Position numbers and translations under genes: made by a program
Shown: positions 1 through 7,529 of the stretch, in pieces
Numbering within the stretch: position 1 is the first letter of the stretch
Layout of the letters: each line of letters begins with the position of its first letter
The notes under the pieces: model-generated
Seen by the model: only the letters and a program-made list of their open reading frames with translations
The model's database searches: none
Told to the model about the DNA's origin: nothing
NCBI GenBank assembly: GCA_016786585.1
Contig: JAEUUI010000007.1
Span: forward strand, 372,001-436,000
Length of the DNA: 64,000 bases
Direction of reading: 5' to 3'
Source: Cyclobacteriaceae bacterium
GTDB taxonomy: Bacteria > Bacteroidota > Bacteroidia > Cytophagales > Cyclobacteriaceae

Positions 1-3000
1 GCAATTTCCGGAGCGCCTGGAAATACAGCAGGAAATAGAATATCATCGTTACAAACCAGATCACTGCCAAGTTGAACCAGTAGGTGTCGAACCGGTTGCC
101 CAAAAACGTTTTGGTGGGGGCGAAGAAGTGAGCCCGGTAATTCAAAATGCCTGTTTGATCCGGGTCGTTAAACACCGGGTTAATTTGTTGAAGCAACCTG
201 CCTTTATATTCAAGCACGCGATCTTTCGTATTAACGTTTTTAACAAGGTCTGCCAAGTCTTCATTGTAGTACCGGTTTTTGTATTCCAGCACATCAAAGC
301 CACCCGATTTCTGCAGCGCGGCAATATCTGCCTCCTTGCGCGTAACGATTGCGTTGTATTGATCGAGATATTTTTTCCGGAAGTTGCTTAAATAGCCGGC
401 GAGTGTGTTATCAAAGGCAGGCGTAAACATTTCGGGCGTCCATGGAGAAGTGAAGTCAAGCTTCTCTGCACCTTCTTTGTACGGTTCATCCTTCAGGCTT
501 TTGCGGATAAGTTCCAGGTCGCTTGCAGCCTGTGCACGAACCTTCTCATCGGTTGACTGAATATTCTCTGCTATTGATTTTCTTTTTTCGGTAAGCTTGT
601 CGACAAAAAACGAAGACTTAAAATCCGCCTGTGATTCAATCTTCTCATGGATGTAGAAAGGCTTCTCGAACGAGTTGTTTTTAAACTGGTAAACAGCCAT
701 CGCTTCATACGCCCAGCGCGATGCCATCATATCGGCTACAATCGGAACTTTGCCCTTTGTGCTGATGGCGCTATTAAGCTTATCGAAGCTAAACAGTAAC
801 CCGCTCAGGATCATCTGCGGAATCAGCAACAAGGGGATCAGTACATAGACAGTTACAGCCGAGTTGAATGCCGATGAAATGTTCAGCCCGAGCACATTGG
901 CCATACACGATGTTGTAAACAGCACCAGCCAGAACGGAATAAGCATGGCCCATTCAATTTCGAGAATGAGGTTACTTACCAGGGCAAAGCACAGCATCTG
1001 GATGGCAGAGAGGAAGAACAGGATGATAATCTTGGAGACCAGGTAACTGTTCCAGCTAAGGTTCAGAAACGATTCGCGCTTCAGAATTTTGCGATCGTGA
1101 ATGATTTCTTCCGCACTTACCGTTAGCCCCATAAACAAGGCAACGATAATACTCATCAGTAGAAACGCGGGATAGTTTTCATTGTAGCGGAAACTGTACG
1201 CCGCACCACCCGGTGCACTCTTGTATTTGATGATAAATGCCAGGATCAGCGCCAGCAGCGGGCCCTCCAGCAGGTTAATCATCAGGTACTGTTTGTTGCT
1301 GAGCTTCGAAAGAACATCGCGCGTGGTAAAAATGATGGCCTGCTTAATGCGCGAAGGGAGCTGCAGCGACTTGGGCGGAGCCTCTTTCACATTATCAATT
1401 ACCTGCACCTTAAACCGCTCGCGATACCAGGCATGCCATTGCGCAGGGGTAATCTTCCGTTTTGTGGTAGGCTGCCCGTATTCATCGACAACTTTTGCTT
1501 CGATGATATTAAAAATCTGTTCGGGGTTTACGTTACCGCAGATCTGGCACTGACCACGGTTACTGTCGACCTGGTTTGTCGACTTTTTGAAGTACGTCAC
1601 GGCTTCCACCGGGGGGCCGTAGTAAGCCGGCACACCGCCCACATCCATGATAATCATCTTGTCAAACATCTTGTAGATGTCCGATGAAGGCTGGTGGATC
1701 ACCACAAATACAAGCTTGCCTTTTAAAGAAAGTTCTTTCAGCAAGTCGATTACATTTTCCGAATCGCGCGAGCTGAGGCCAGACGTAGGTTCATCCAAAA
1801 AGAGAACAGCTGGCTCGCGAATCAGTTCAAGAGCAATGTTCAGGCGCTTGCGCTGCCCACCGCTGATGGTTTTATCCAGTACACTTCCGACTTTTAAATC
1901 CTTCCGCTGATCAAGACCAAGATCCTCCAGCACATCCATCACACGCTTGTGCAGTTGTTCTTCCGAGAAATCGGCAAAACAAAGCTTCGCATTATAATAG
2001 AGGTTTTGATAAACCGTGAGCTCTTCAATCAGCAGGTCGTCCTGCGATACATAACCGATTACGCCATGTATCTTGTCTTTTTCTTTATGGATATCGAAGC
2101 CGTTGATCCGTACTTCGCCTTTTGTCGGCTTTTCAAGGCCCGCCAGTACGTGAAGCAGCGTTGTTTTTCCGGCACCGCTGGCGCCCATAATTCCGATCAG
2201 TTTACCGGGGCCCTCGGAAACAAATACATTGCTCAAGCCAACCGCGCGGTTCCGGAAACGGAAGAGTTTAATCTTCGCGTTGAACGACAGTTTGGTGGTT
2301 TTAATTTCTTCATTGAAATCGGCAACCACATCGCTGTAGTAAAGTGCCGCACCTTCCTGTGTTTTAATGGTGCTACCGTGCGAGAACAGGTAAACACGCT
2401 TGGGCTGCATAATAAAGCCGTTGAGTGTTGTCGGTTCTTCGCCCATGTATTTTACGAAGAACATATCCACACTGCGCACACGCATGAAAATCAGGCTGCC
2501 GTTAATGTGAATGTGTGCGTGCTTGTATTTCTTATCTGCACCGCCAGCAGATTCGGTACTGACGATTAGTATTTCCGGGAAGTTGAGGGTGCTTTCATCG
2601 GTGGAAACAACGAAGCTCTCAATAATGGCATTTTCAATCTGCGGAATGTTAAACACAACGGCCACCGTGTTAATGATGTCCATCCGTTGTGAAGTAAAGT
2701 GACCGTCTGAGCCCACAAGCTCAAGCAGCTTAATCAGTACAATCGTCTTTTGTTTCTGCGTAAGTGTCTTGTTGATCTTTTTACAGATCGAAAGCGTCTT
2801 CAGCGAATCCTTTACCGAAGGTGCCAGCGTGCGATCTTCTTCGGCCACCAGGCCCACTTTACTGTATCCCGAATAGTCATCGTACAGTTGCAGATATTCA
2901 TTAATGCCGTCCTGGTCGAGTTCAGCCTCGAAGAAGTTGATTACAAACTGCCGCTCGTTGATTGATACCCCGCCATCCTGTTTGGTGATGATGGCAAAAA

Positions 3001-3034
3001 GTTGGGTTAGGGCTTTGAGTATTTCTTCACTCAT
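1..3034 (-). CDS. ABCG-like ABC transporter, ATPase fused to permease (3' end beyond window)
   Basis: This is a large half-transporter of the ABC-2 / ABCG type, read from ATG at 3034 to the window edge, giving over 1,000 residues. An N-terminal region of about 150 residues resembles a TerB-like helical domain, a weak match. It is followed by an ATPase with Walker A GASGAGKTTLL near residue 282, signature ISGGQRKRLN near 389 and Walker B VLFLDEPTSGL near 409. Hydrophobic membrane segments follow from about residue 590, then a long hydrophilic insertion rich in Lys and Glu, and a last membrane segment at the window edge. The substrate cannot be told from the sequence. It is the last gene of an operon with a SiaC-like protein (33 bp upstream), a SiaB-like kinase and cdd, so its activity might be tied to that phospho-switch. 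The C-terminus is not seen. Confidence 0.88.
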   Translation of the reverse strand, partial: MSEEILKALTQLFAIITKQDGGVSINERQFVINFFEAELDQDGINEYLQLYDDYSGYSKVGLVAEEDRTLAPSVKDSLKTLSICKKINKTLTQKQKTIVLIKLLELVGSDGHFTSQRMDIINTVAVVFNIPQIENAIIESFVVSTDESTLNFPEILIVSTESAGGADKKYKHAHIHINGSLIFMRVRSVDMFFVKYMGEEPTTLNGFIMQPKRVYLFSHGSTIKTQEGAALYYSDVVADFNEEIKTTKLSFNAKIKLFRFRNRAVGLSNVFVSEGPGKLIGIMGASGAGKTTLLHVLAGLEKPTKGEVRINGFDIHKEKDKIHGVIGYVSQDDLLIEELTVYQNLYYNAKLCFADFSEEQLHKRVMDVLEDLGLDQRKDLKVGSVLDKTISGGQRKRLNIALELIREPAVLFLDEPTSGLSSRDSENVIDLLKELSLKGKLVFVVIHQPSSDIYKMFDKMIIMDVGGVPAYYGPPVEAVTYFKKSTNQVDSNRGQCQICGNVNPEQIFNIIEAKVVDEYGQPTTKRKITPAQWHAWYRERFKVQVIDNVKEAPPKSLQLPSRIKQAIIFTTRDVLSKLSNKQYLMINLLEGPLLALILAFIIKYKSAPGGAAYSFRYNENYPAFLLMSIIVALFMGLTVSAEEIIHDRKILKRESFLNLSWNSYLVSKIIILFFLSAIQMLCFALVSNLILEIEWAMLIPFWLVLFTTSCMANVLGLNISSAFNSAVTVYVLIPLLLIPQMILSGLLFSFDKLNSAISTKGKVPIVADMMASRWAYEAMAVYQFKNNSFEKPFYIHEKIESQADFKSSFFVDKLTEKRKSIAENIQSTDEKVRAQAASDLELIRKSLKDEPYKEGAEKLDFTSPWTPEMFTPAFDNTLAGYLSNFRKKYLDQYNAIVTRKEADIAALQKSGGFDVLEYKNRYYNEDLADLVKNVNTKDRVLEYKGRLLQQINPVFNDPDQTGILNYRAHFFAPTKTFLGNRFDTYWFNLAVIWFVTMIFYFLLYFQALRKL

Positions 3035-3067
3035 TGGACGCGTCCACTTGGGCTAAGGACGCCTAAA

Positions 3068-3430
3068 TTAGTAAGTTTTGAATTCAAAAGGAATGTTCAC
3101 GAGTTCAAAAAACTCCTCTCCGGCTTCCCTCATATCTTCATCATCTTCCTGGTAATACCACAACACTTTTGCATTCCGGATAAACGACAAGGCCGAAAGT
3201 GTATCCAGCAATGCCTTGGACGAAGCCGTATTAAAGTACTCAAGCTTGAATGTAACCAGCGTAACCGGTCGTGGATCGCGTGCGTACTGGCCGAGCCACT
3301 GTAATACTTGCTGGTAAACATCCGAAGGATTGTCGGCTACCGAACGACCTGTGATCTCGAAAATATTCTTTTCGGAATCGAGCGTTACAGCGGGTGTAGT
3401 ATCGGTGCGGTTTATCTGTAAAGGTTTCAT
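3068..3430 (-). CDS. SiaC family regulatory phosphoprotein (DUF1987)
   Basis: This 120-residue protein has the SiaC/DUF1987 fold signature, with the motif LEYFNTASSKALLD around residues 64-76. In Pseudomonas aeruginosa SiaC is a small switch protein phosphorylated by the kinase SiaB on Thr68, and its unphosphorylated form activates the diguanylate cyclase SiaD. Here the Thr of FNTAS is also residue 68 by my count. The start codon overlaps the stop of the SiaB-like gene (ATGA type, 3427-3430), which indicates translational coupling. No diguanylate cyclase is visible nearby; the next gene downstream is an ABC transporter, so the downstream target may differ from the Pseudomonas system. The family call is firm and the target is unknown. 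Confidence 0.88.
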   Translation of the reverse strand: MKPLQINRTDTTPAVTLDSEKNIFEITGRSVADNPSDVYQQVLQWLGQYARDPRPVTLVTFKLEYFNTASSKALLDTLSALSFIRNAKVLWYYQEDDEDMREAGEEFFELVNIPFEFKTY

Positions 3431-3894
3431 TGAGGCGCGGCAAGGTTAACATGAAGAGATAGCTCAAACCGGTCAGCATCAAGCTGCGTGAATGATGCAT
3501 TAAGCCTGGCATGCGACCGAAGAGCAATCCTGTACAATCCTAAACCCGGATTGTTGTTTTTTGTTTGCAGACTACAGGCCAGAATTTTTGTGTGCGTTGA
3601 TTTTAATTCGTTGCGATCGAGCGTATTGATGTGCCGGATGATTTCAGTCAACGCAGTTACAGCAGAAGAAGCAATCGTGTTGACGGACCGGCATGCATAG
3701 TCCGATTGATCGTTAACGATCTCAAGCTTCGCATTCGTCAGCGTAGAACTATACCTGCGGATATTCTGAAACAGTTCGATCGCGATCTCGGTAATTCTTT
3801 TACTAACCGGACGTTCATTGCCGGTGAACAACTTAAGGTTGGAAAAGAATTCATCATTAATATCGCGCGAAAGATCGATAGCGTAAATGCGCAT
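3427..3894 (-). CDS. SiaB family protein kinase (DUF6272-like)
   Basis: This 155-residue protein resembles SiaB, a stand-alone GHKL-fold serine/threonine kinase that phosphorylates SiaC. An N-box-like segment IELFQNIRRYS lies at about residues 39-49, with Asn44 as the likely magnesium ligand. A glycine-containing segment NPGLGLYRIALRS lies at about 115-127 and would form part of the ATP lid. It has no transmembrane or sensor domain, so an input protein must be encoded elsewhere. It sits between cdd (2 bp upstream) and the SiaC-like gene (4-bp overlap). The kinase-substrate pairing is inferred from adjacency and family precedent. Confidence 0.82.
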   Translation of the reverse strand: MRIYAIDLSRDINDEFFSNLKLFTGNERPVSKRITEIAIELFQNIRRYSSTLTNAKLEIVNDQSDYACRSVNTIASSAVTALTEIIRHINTLDRNELKSTHTKILACSLQTKNNNPGLGLYRIALRSHARLNASFTQLDADRFELSLHVNLAAPQ

Positions 3895-3896
3895 GC

Positions 3897-4376
3897 TTAC
3901 TTGGAAGGCGAATCGAGATTGTCTTTGGTGAACAGGAACGGCAGCAGCGACTCAGCCGATGCGCACTTTACCCATTGGTTTTCAGCGACCATCATCACAA
4001 CCTCCATCGGAACCTTCTGGCGTTCTTCGAACTCCGTCATCACCTGGCGGCATGCACCGCACGATGCTGCAGGCACAAGCTCTTTATGATTTTTCTTGTG
4101 CGCGACAATCGCCATCTTTACAATCCTCTTTCCCGGGTGCATCGCAGCTGCGGCATACAACGCCACACGTTCCGCACACATGCATAACGGGTACGCGGCA
4201 TTCTCCTGGTTGGCCCCGGTCACAACCGTTCCGTCCTGCAGAATAAGTGCAGCCCCCACATGGAACTTCGAGTACGGTGCGTACGAATGCGCAGTAGCTT
4301 CCTTGGCTTTGTGCACGAGGTATTTCGATTCCTGGTCGAGGTGGTCGAAATCCGGTTGTATCTCAAATTCTTTCAT
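3897..4376 (-). CDS. cdd: Cytidine deaminase
   Basis: This zinc-dependent cytidine/deoxycytidine deaminase of the pyrimidine salvage pathway is 159 residues long. The catalytic pair is in MCAERVAL (Cys67 and Glu69), and the other two zinc cysteines are in SCGACRQV (Cys106 and Cys109). Substrate-pocket residues lie in GANQENAAYP. The length is slightly above the usual 130-140 residues of the homotetrameric form because of an N-terminal extension of about 20 residues. It is the first gene of a minus-strand operon followed after 2 bp by the SiaB-like kinase. It is divergent from the saccharopine dehydrogenase gene across a 91-bp gap that must hold both promoters. Confidence 0.96.
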   Translation of the reverse strand: MKEFEIQPDFDHLDQESKYLVHKAKEATAHSYAPYSKFHVGAALILQDGTVVTGANQENAAYPLCMCAERVALYAAAAMHPGKRIVKMAIVAHKKNHKELVPAASCGACRQVMTEFEERQKVPMEVVMMVAENQWVKCASAESLLPFLFTKDNLDSPSK

Positions 4377-4467
4377 AGCCGAAAGGTTATAGATGTAAGG
4401 TAAAAATTTTCGTTCGGTATTTCTACTTTAATAATGCATTGGGTACTTTGCCAGCCTCGAAATAATC

Positions 4468-5802
4468 ATGAAAACCATCCTCGTACTCGGAGCAGGCCGC
4501 TCATCATCAGCTTTGATTACCTATTTGCTGCAACGGGCAGCATCACACGAATGGAAAATAATAGTTGGCGATGTGTCGGAAGCGGCAGCCCGGCTGCGCA
4601 TTGGCGGTTCCACCCGCGGTCACGCCATCACCTTCGACATTAATAACGAAGAGAAGAGTGCCGAAACAGTTCGCTCGGCCGATGTAGTCATATCACTCAT
4701 GCCCGCGCACCTGCATCATCTCGTTGCGAAGTTGTGCATCGCACACGGCAAACATTTGCTGAACGCCAGCTATGTATCGCCCGAAATGCAGGCGTTACAT
4801 CCCGAAGCGTTGTCGAAGAACATTTTGCTGTTAAACGAATGCGGACTCGACCCCGGCATCGATCACATGAGCGCCATGCAGGTAATTGAGAACATCAAAC
4901 AGCAGGGTGGTAAACTCCTCACGTTCGAAAGTTTTACAGGCGGATTGATCTCACCCGAAACCGATCCGGAAAATCCGTGGCGTTACAAGTTCACCTGGAA
5001 CCCGCGCAACGTAGTCATGGCCGGCCAGGCTACCGCAAAGTTTTTACAGGAAGGTCAGTTCAAATACATTCCCTATCAGCAATTGTTCAGGCGGCTTACA
5101 AAAGTTTCTGTTCCGGGCTTTGGCGATTACGAAGGCTATGCCAATCGCGACTCATTAAAATACATTGACACCTACGGCCTGCAGGGCATCCGCAACATGC
5201 TGCGCGGCACCTTGCGCAACGTGGGCTACTGTGCTGCGTGGGATGTGCTCGTACAACTCGGCTGCTGCGATGACACCTACACGATGGAAGGCATAGCGAA
5301 CATGACGCACCGCGATTTTATAAACGCATTCCTGAACTACGATTCACAACTCATGGTGGAGGAGAAGCTTTGCTTCGCGTTTAAAATTTTACCGAACGGA
5401 CCGGAGATGAAGCGCCTGCGCTGGTCAGGATTATTCGATCGCGAACTGATCGGATTGAAAGAAGGAACACCCGCACAGGTACTCGAACATATCCTTAACA
5501 AAAAGTGGCGGTTAAATCCGGGCGATAAAGACTTGATTGTGATGTGGCACAAGTTTGTATACGAACTCAACGGAGCGAAAAAAGAAGTTCATGCTTCGCT
5601 CACCGCCACCGGTGACGATGCGAATTACACCGCTATGGCAAAAACCGTTGGCCTGCCGCTCGGCATCGCGGCAAAGCTGTTGCTGGAAGACAAAATCAAA
5701 AGCCGGGGTGTGAGCATCCCAACCGTGAAAGAAATTTACGAGCCCGTGCTGAACGAACTCGGCACACTCGGCATCAGGTTAACCGAAACAGAAATCCACT
5801 AG
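4468..5802 (+). CDS. Saccharopine dehydrogenase family protein
   Basis: This 444-residue protein is a saccharopine dehydrogenase of the glutamate-forming (Lys9/LYS2-like) type. It has an N-terminal Rossmann nucleotide-binding motif VLGAGRSSSALITYLL at about residues 5-20 and a C-terminal saccharopine reductase-like domain that includes NECGLDPGIDHMSAM near residue 130. Such enzymes act on the saccharopine route of lysine metabolism, oxidising saccharopine to glutamate and aminoadipate semialdehyde. In Bacteroidota the physiological direction is usually taken to be lysine catabolism, an inference from the family. The ATG at 4468 leaves no extra N-terminus. The acyltransferase gene follows after 1 bp, so the two are co-transcribed. 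Confidence 0.92.
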   Translation: MKTILVLGAGRSSSALITYLLQRAASHEWKIIVGDVSEAAARLRIGGSTRGHAITFDINNEEKSAETVRSADVVISLMPAHLHHLVAKLCIAHGKHLLNASYVSPEMQALHPEALSKNILLLNECGLDPGIDHMSAMQVIENIKQQGGKLLTFESFTGGLISPETDPENPWRYKFTWNPRNVVMAGQATAKFLQEGQFKYIPYQQLFRRLTKVSVPGFGDYEGYANRDSLKYIDTYGLQGIRNMLRGTLRNVGYCAAWDVLVQLGCCDDTYTMEGIANMTHRDFINAFLNYDSQLMVEEKLCFAFKILPNGPEMKRLRWSGLFDRELIGLKEGTPAQVLEHILNKKWRLNPGDKDLIVMWHKFVYELNGAKKEVHASLTATGDDANYTAMAKTVGLPLGIAAKLLLEDKIKSRGVSIPTVKEIYEPVLNELGTLGIRLTETEIH

Positions 5803-5803
5803 C

Positions 5804-6889
5804 ATGCGGGTAAATGCATTTTACTGGTTACTGCGCGGGTATGTAAAAATAGCCCTGCTGTTCTTTTACCGGAGGTGGCAAATCAGCGGAAAAGAAAACA
5901 TTCCCAAAAATGCAGCCGTCATTTTTGTAGCCAACCATCAGAATGCTTTTCAGGATGCACTTGTGGTAACGTGTGGCATCGCTGACGCCCCGTGGTTTCT
6001 CACACGCGCCAACGTGTTTGGCAGCGCATTCGCGCGATGGCTCTTCAACCAGTTTCACATGATGCCCGTGTACCGCTTTCGCGATGGCATGAAAGGCCTG
6101 CGCAACAACGAAGCCTCCATGCGACTGAGTGCCGACATCCTCAACAAGCGCTGGGCGATTCTGCTGTTTGGCGAGGGCGACCAGAACATGCAGTGGGCGT
6201 TGCGCAGCATGCAAAAAGGTTTCGCGCGCATCGCGTGGATGGTGCAGCAGGAGAATAACTGGAAGCTGCCCTTATACATTGTGCCCGTTGGCCTGCACTA
6301 CGATCATTACTACAATTTCCGTTCGCGCATGCTCGTGAACTATGGCAAAGCCATTCCCATCGATGAATCGTACAGCACACTGGACGAGCGAAAGTTTCTG
6401 CTGGAAATAACCGACACCGTTCGCGCAGCGCTGAAGCCCCTGATGCTCGACATCCCGGTGGAGAACTATCAACCCATCGAACAGGCAGTTAAAAATCAGC
6501 GCGTAAAGCGCAACATGGTCGAACAGCTTGCGCTTGATCAGCAACTGGCCGACAACTGGAACACCAATCCTGTAACCGTTAAACCGAAAAGCAAAAAATA
6601 CCTGCTGCTTGCGTTAACCTTCCCGCTTCATGTATATACGTGGGTCAACAACTTCATTCCGTATTTCATTATCCATCGCTTTCTCGATAAAAAAGTCAGC
6701 CGCGAGTTCCGTGGCTCGGTCAAGTTCGGCATGGGCATGGTGCTCGCCCCTGTATTTTACCTGATCCAGGGAGGTGTTGTGCAGGCAATCGTTCACGACT
6801 GGCGCATTACGCTGGCGTACCTGATCACGGTGCCGTTCCTGTCTGTATGGAGTGTGGATATCTGGAAGAAAGCTACCGCAAGCCGGTAA
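5804..6889 (+). CDS. PlsC-type lysophospholipid acyltransferase family protein
   Basis: This 361-residue membrane-associated acyltransferase probably transfers an acyl chain to glycerol-phosphate or a lysolipid. The catalytic motif reads ANHQNAFQDAL at about residues 44-54, with His and Asp separated by five residues rather than the textbook four; from memory this spacing is typical of the Bacteroidota branch. A second block LFGEGDQNMQW and a third block IVPVGLHYDHYYNFRS match acyltransferase blocks II-IV. Two hydrophobic stretches near the C-terminus, around residues 265-285 and 300-350, are probable membrane anchors. It starts 1 bp after the saccharopine dehydrogenase stop. A hairpin-forming 30-bp repeat begins 2 bp after its stop codon. 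Confidence 0.9.
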   Translation: MRVNAFYWLLRGYVKIALLFFYRRWQISGKENIPKNAAVIFVANHQNAFQDALVVTCGIADAPWFLTRANVFGSAFARWLFNQFHMMPVYRFRDGMKGLRNNEASMRLSADILNKRWAILLFGEGDQNMQWALRSMQKGFARIAWMVQQENNWKLPLYIVPVGLHYDHYYNFRSRMLVNYGKAIPIDESYSTLDERKFLLEITDTVRAALKPLMLDIPVENYQPIEQAVKNQRVKRNMVEQLALDQQLADNWNTNPVTVKPKSKKYLLLALTFPLHVYTWVNNFIPYFIIHRFLDKKVSREFRGSVKFGMGMVLAPVFYLIQGGVVQAIVHDWRITLAYLITVPFLSVWSVDIWKKATASR

Positions 6890-6890
6890 T

Positions 6891-6920
6891 ATCCGCTTCC
6901 GCGGGATTTTGGTAACTTTA
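6891..6920 (+). repeat. First copy of a 30-bp direct repeat (hairpin plus promoter-like tail)
   Basis: This 30-mer recurs at 7431-7460 with only three differences. It contains CCGC-TTCC-GCGG flanked by AT/ATTT arms, so it can form a hairpin with one bulged G, followed by TAACTTTA, which is close to the Bacteroidota -7 box TAnnTTTG. This copy begins 2 bp after the acyltransferase stop and lies 90 bp before the SUKH start. It could act as a terminator, a promoter, or both. Confidence 0.6.
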
Positions 6921-6980
6921 TAATAGAAGACATCATGTGTCTTATAACCCAAACTTGTAAGGCATTTTTACTGAGGCCAG

Positions 6981-7388
6981 ATGACACGTGACGAAATACA
7001 ACGAATACAAAAGGAGTTAGGCGTTGACTTACCTGCTCATTATGCGATTTTCCTTTTAAAATTCGAGGGGGTAGACAACCCTGAGTTCGACCTCGGGCAT
7101 TTACTTTACTCCAGCGCTGAGCACTTGATTGTAATGAATAAACGGGTCGGATTTTATCTGTCCGACAAAATTATAAAGAACAAACTAATTATCGGTGACA
7201 ATGGTGGAGGGGATTATTATCTAATAGACCTTGTTGACAAATCTGACGAAACGGTTTACGTATTTGACCATGAAGAAACGGTTGAAAATTGTTTTGACAA
7301 AGTAAAGCGGACTTTTGACTGGGACAAATTTGATAAATACGATACAGTGGATAGTTATCGGGCCAGCATTCAGGAAATGTTTGAATAA
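6981..7388 (+). CDS. SMI1/KNR4 family (SUKH) protein
   Basis: This 135-residue protein of the SUKH superfamily has the N-terminal pattern IQKELGVDLPAHYAIFLLKF, and the core GDNGGGDYYLIDLV near residues 73-86, the most conserved SUKH motif. SUKH proteins are best known as immunity proteins against polymorphic toxins, but stand-alone copies of unknown role are common. No toxin gene is adjacent. The next gene is a NACHT NTPase, 142 bp downstream on the same strand, and both genes are preceded by the same 30-bp element. Base composition is visibly more AT-rich than in the acyltransferase before it, which fits an accessory gene. The family call is firm; the role is open. Confidence 0.85.
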   Translation: MTRDEIQRIQKELGVDLPAHYAIFLLKFEGVDNPEFDLGHLLYSSAEHLIVMNKRVGFYLSDKIIKNKLIIGDNGGGDYYLIDLVDKSDETVYVFDHEETVENCFDKVKRTFDWDKFDKYDTVDSYRASIQEMFE

Positions 7389-7430
7389 CACTGGGTCAGA
7401 AGACGCCTTGCAACACGAGTTACCATTAAA

Positions 7431-7460
7431 ATCCGCTTCCGCGGGATTTCGTTAATTTTA
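7431..7460 (+). repeat. Second copy of the 30-bp direct repeat, upstream of the NACHT gene
   Basis: This is the partner of the element at 6891-6920, exactly 540 bp further on, matching at 27 of 30 positions. It again has the CCGC-TTCC-GCGG hairpin core and an AT-rich tail (TAATTTTA). It lies 43 bp after the SUKH stop and 99 bp before the NACHT start. The similar placement in front of two successive genes suggests a shared control element or a duplicated terminator. Confidence 0.6.
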
Positions 7461-7529
7461 AGATAAGAACTCAAGTCCCTAAAAGTATCGCATATTACCA
7501 ACGAGATCTAGCTTTAAAAACGCACTAAG

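Noticed and set aside
1949-2569. Plus-strand ORF of 206 codons
   Set aside because: It lies wholly antisense to the ATPase domain of the ABC transporter, which has all its motifs.
6981-7388. Polymorphic toxin locus around the SUKH gene
   Set aside because: No toxin, Rhs or secretion-linked gene is adjacent; the neighbours are an acyltransferase and a NACHT protein.
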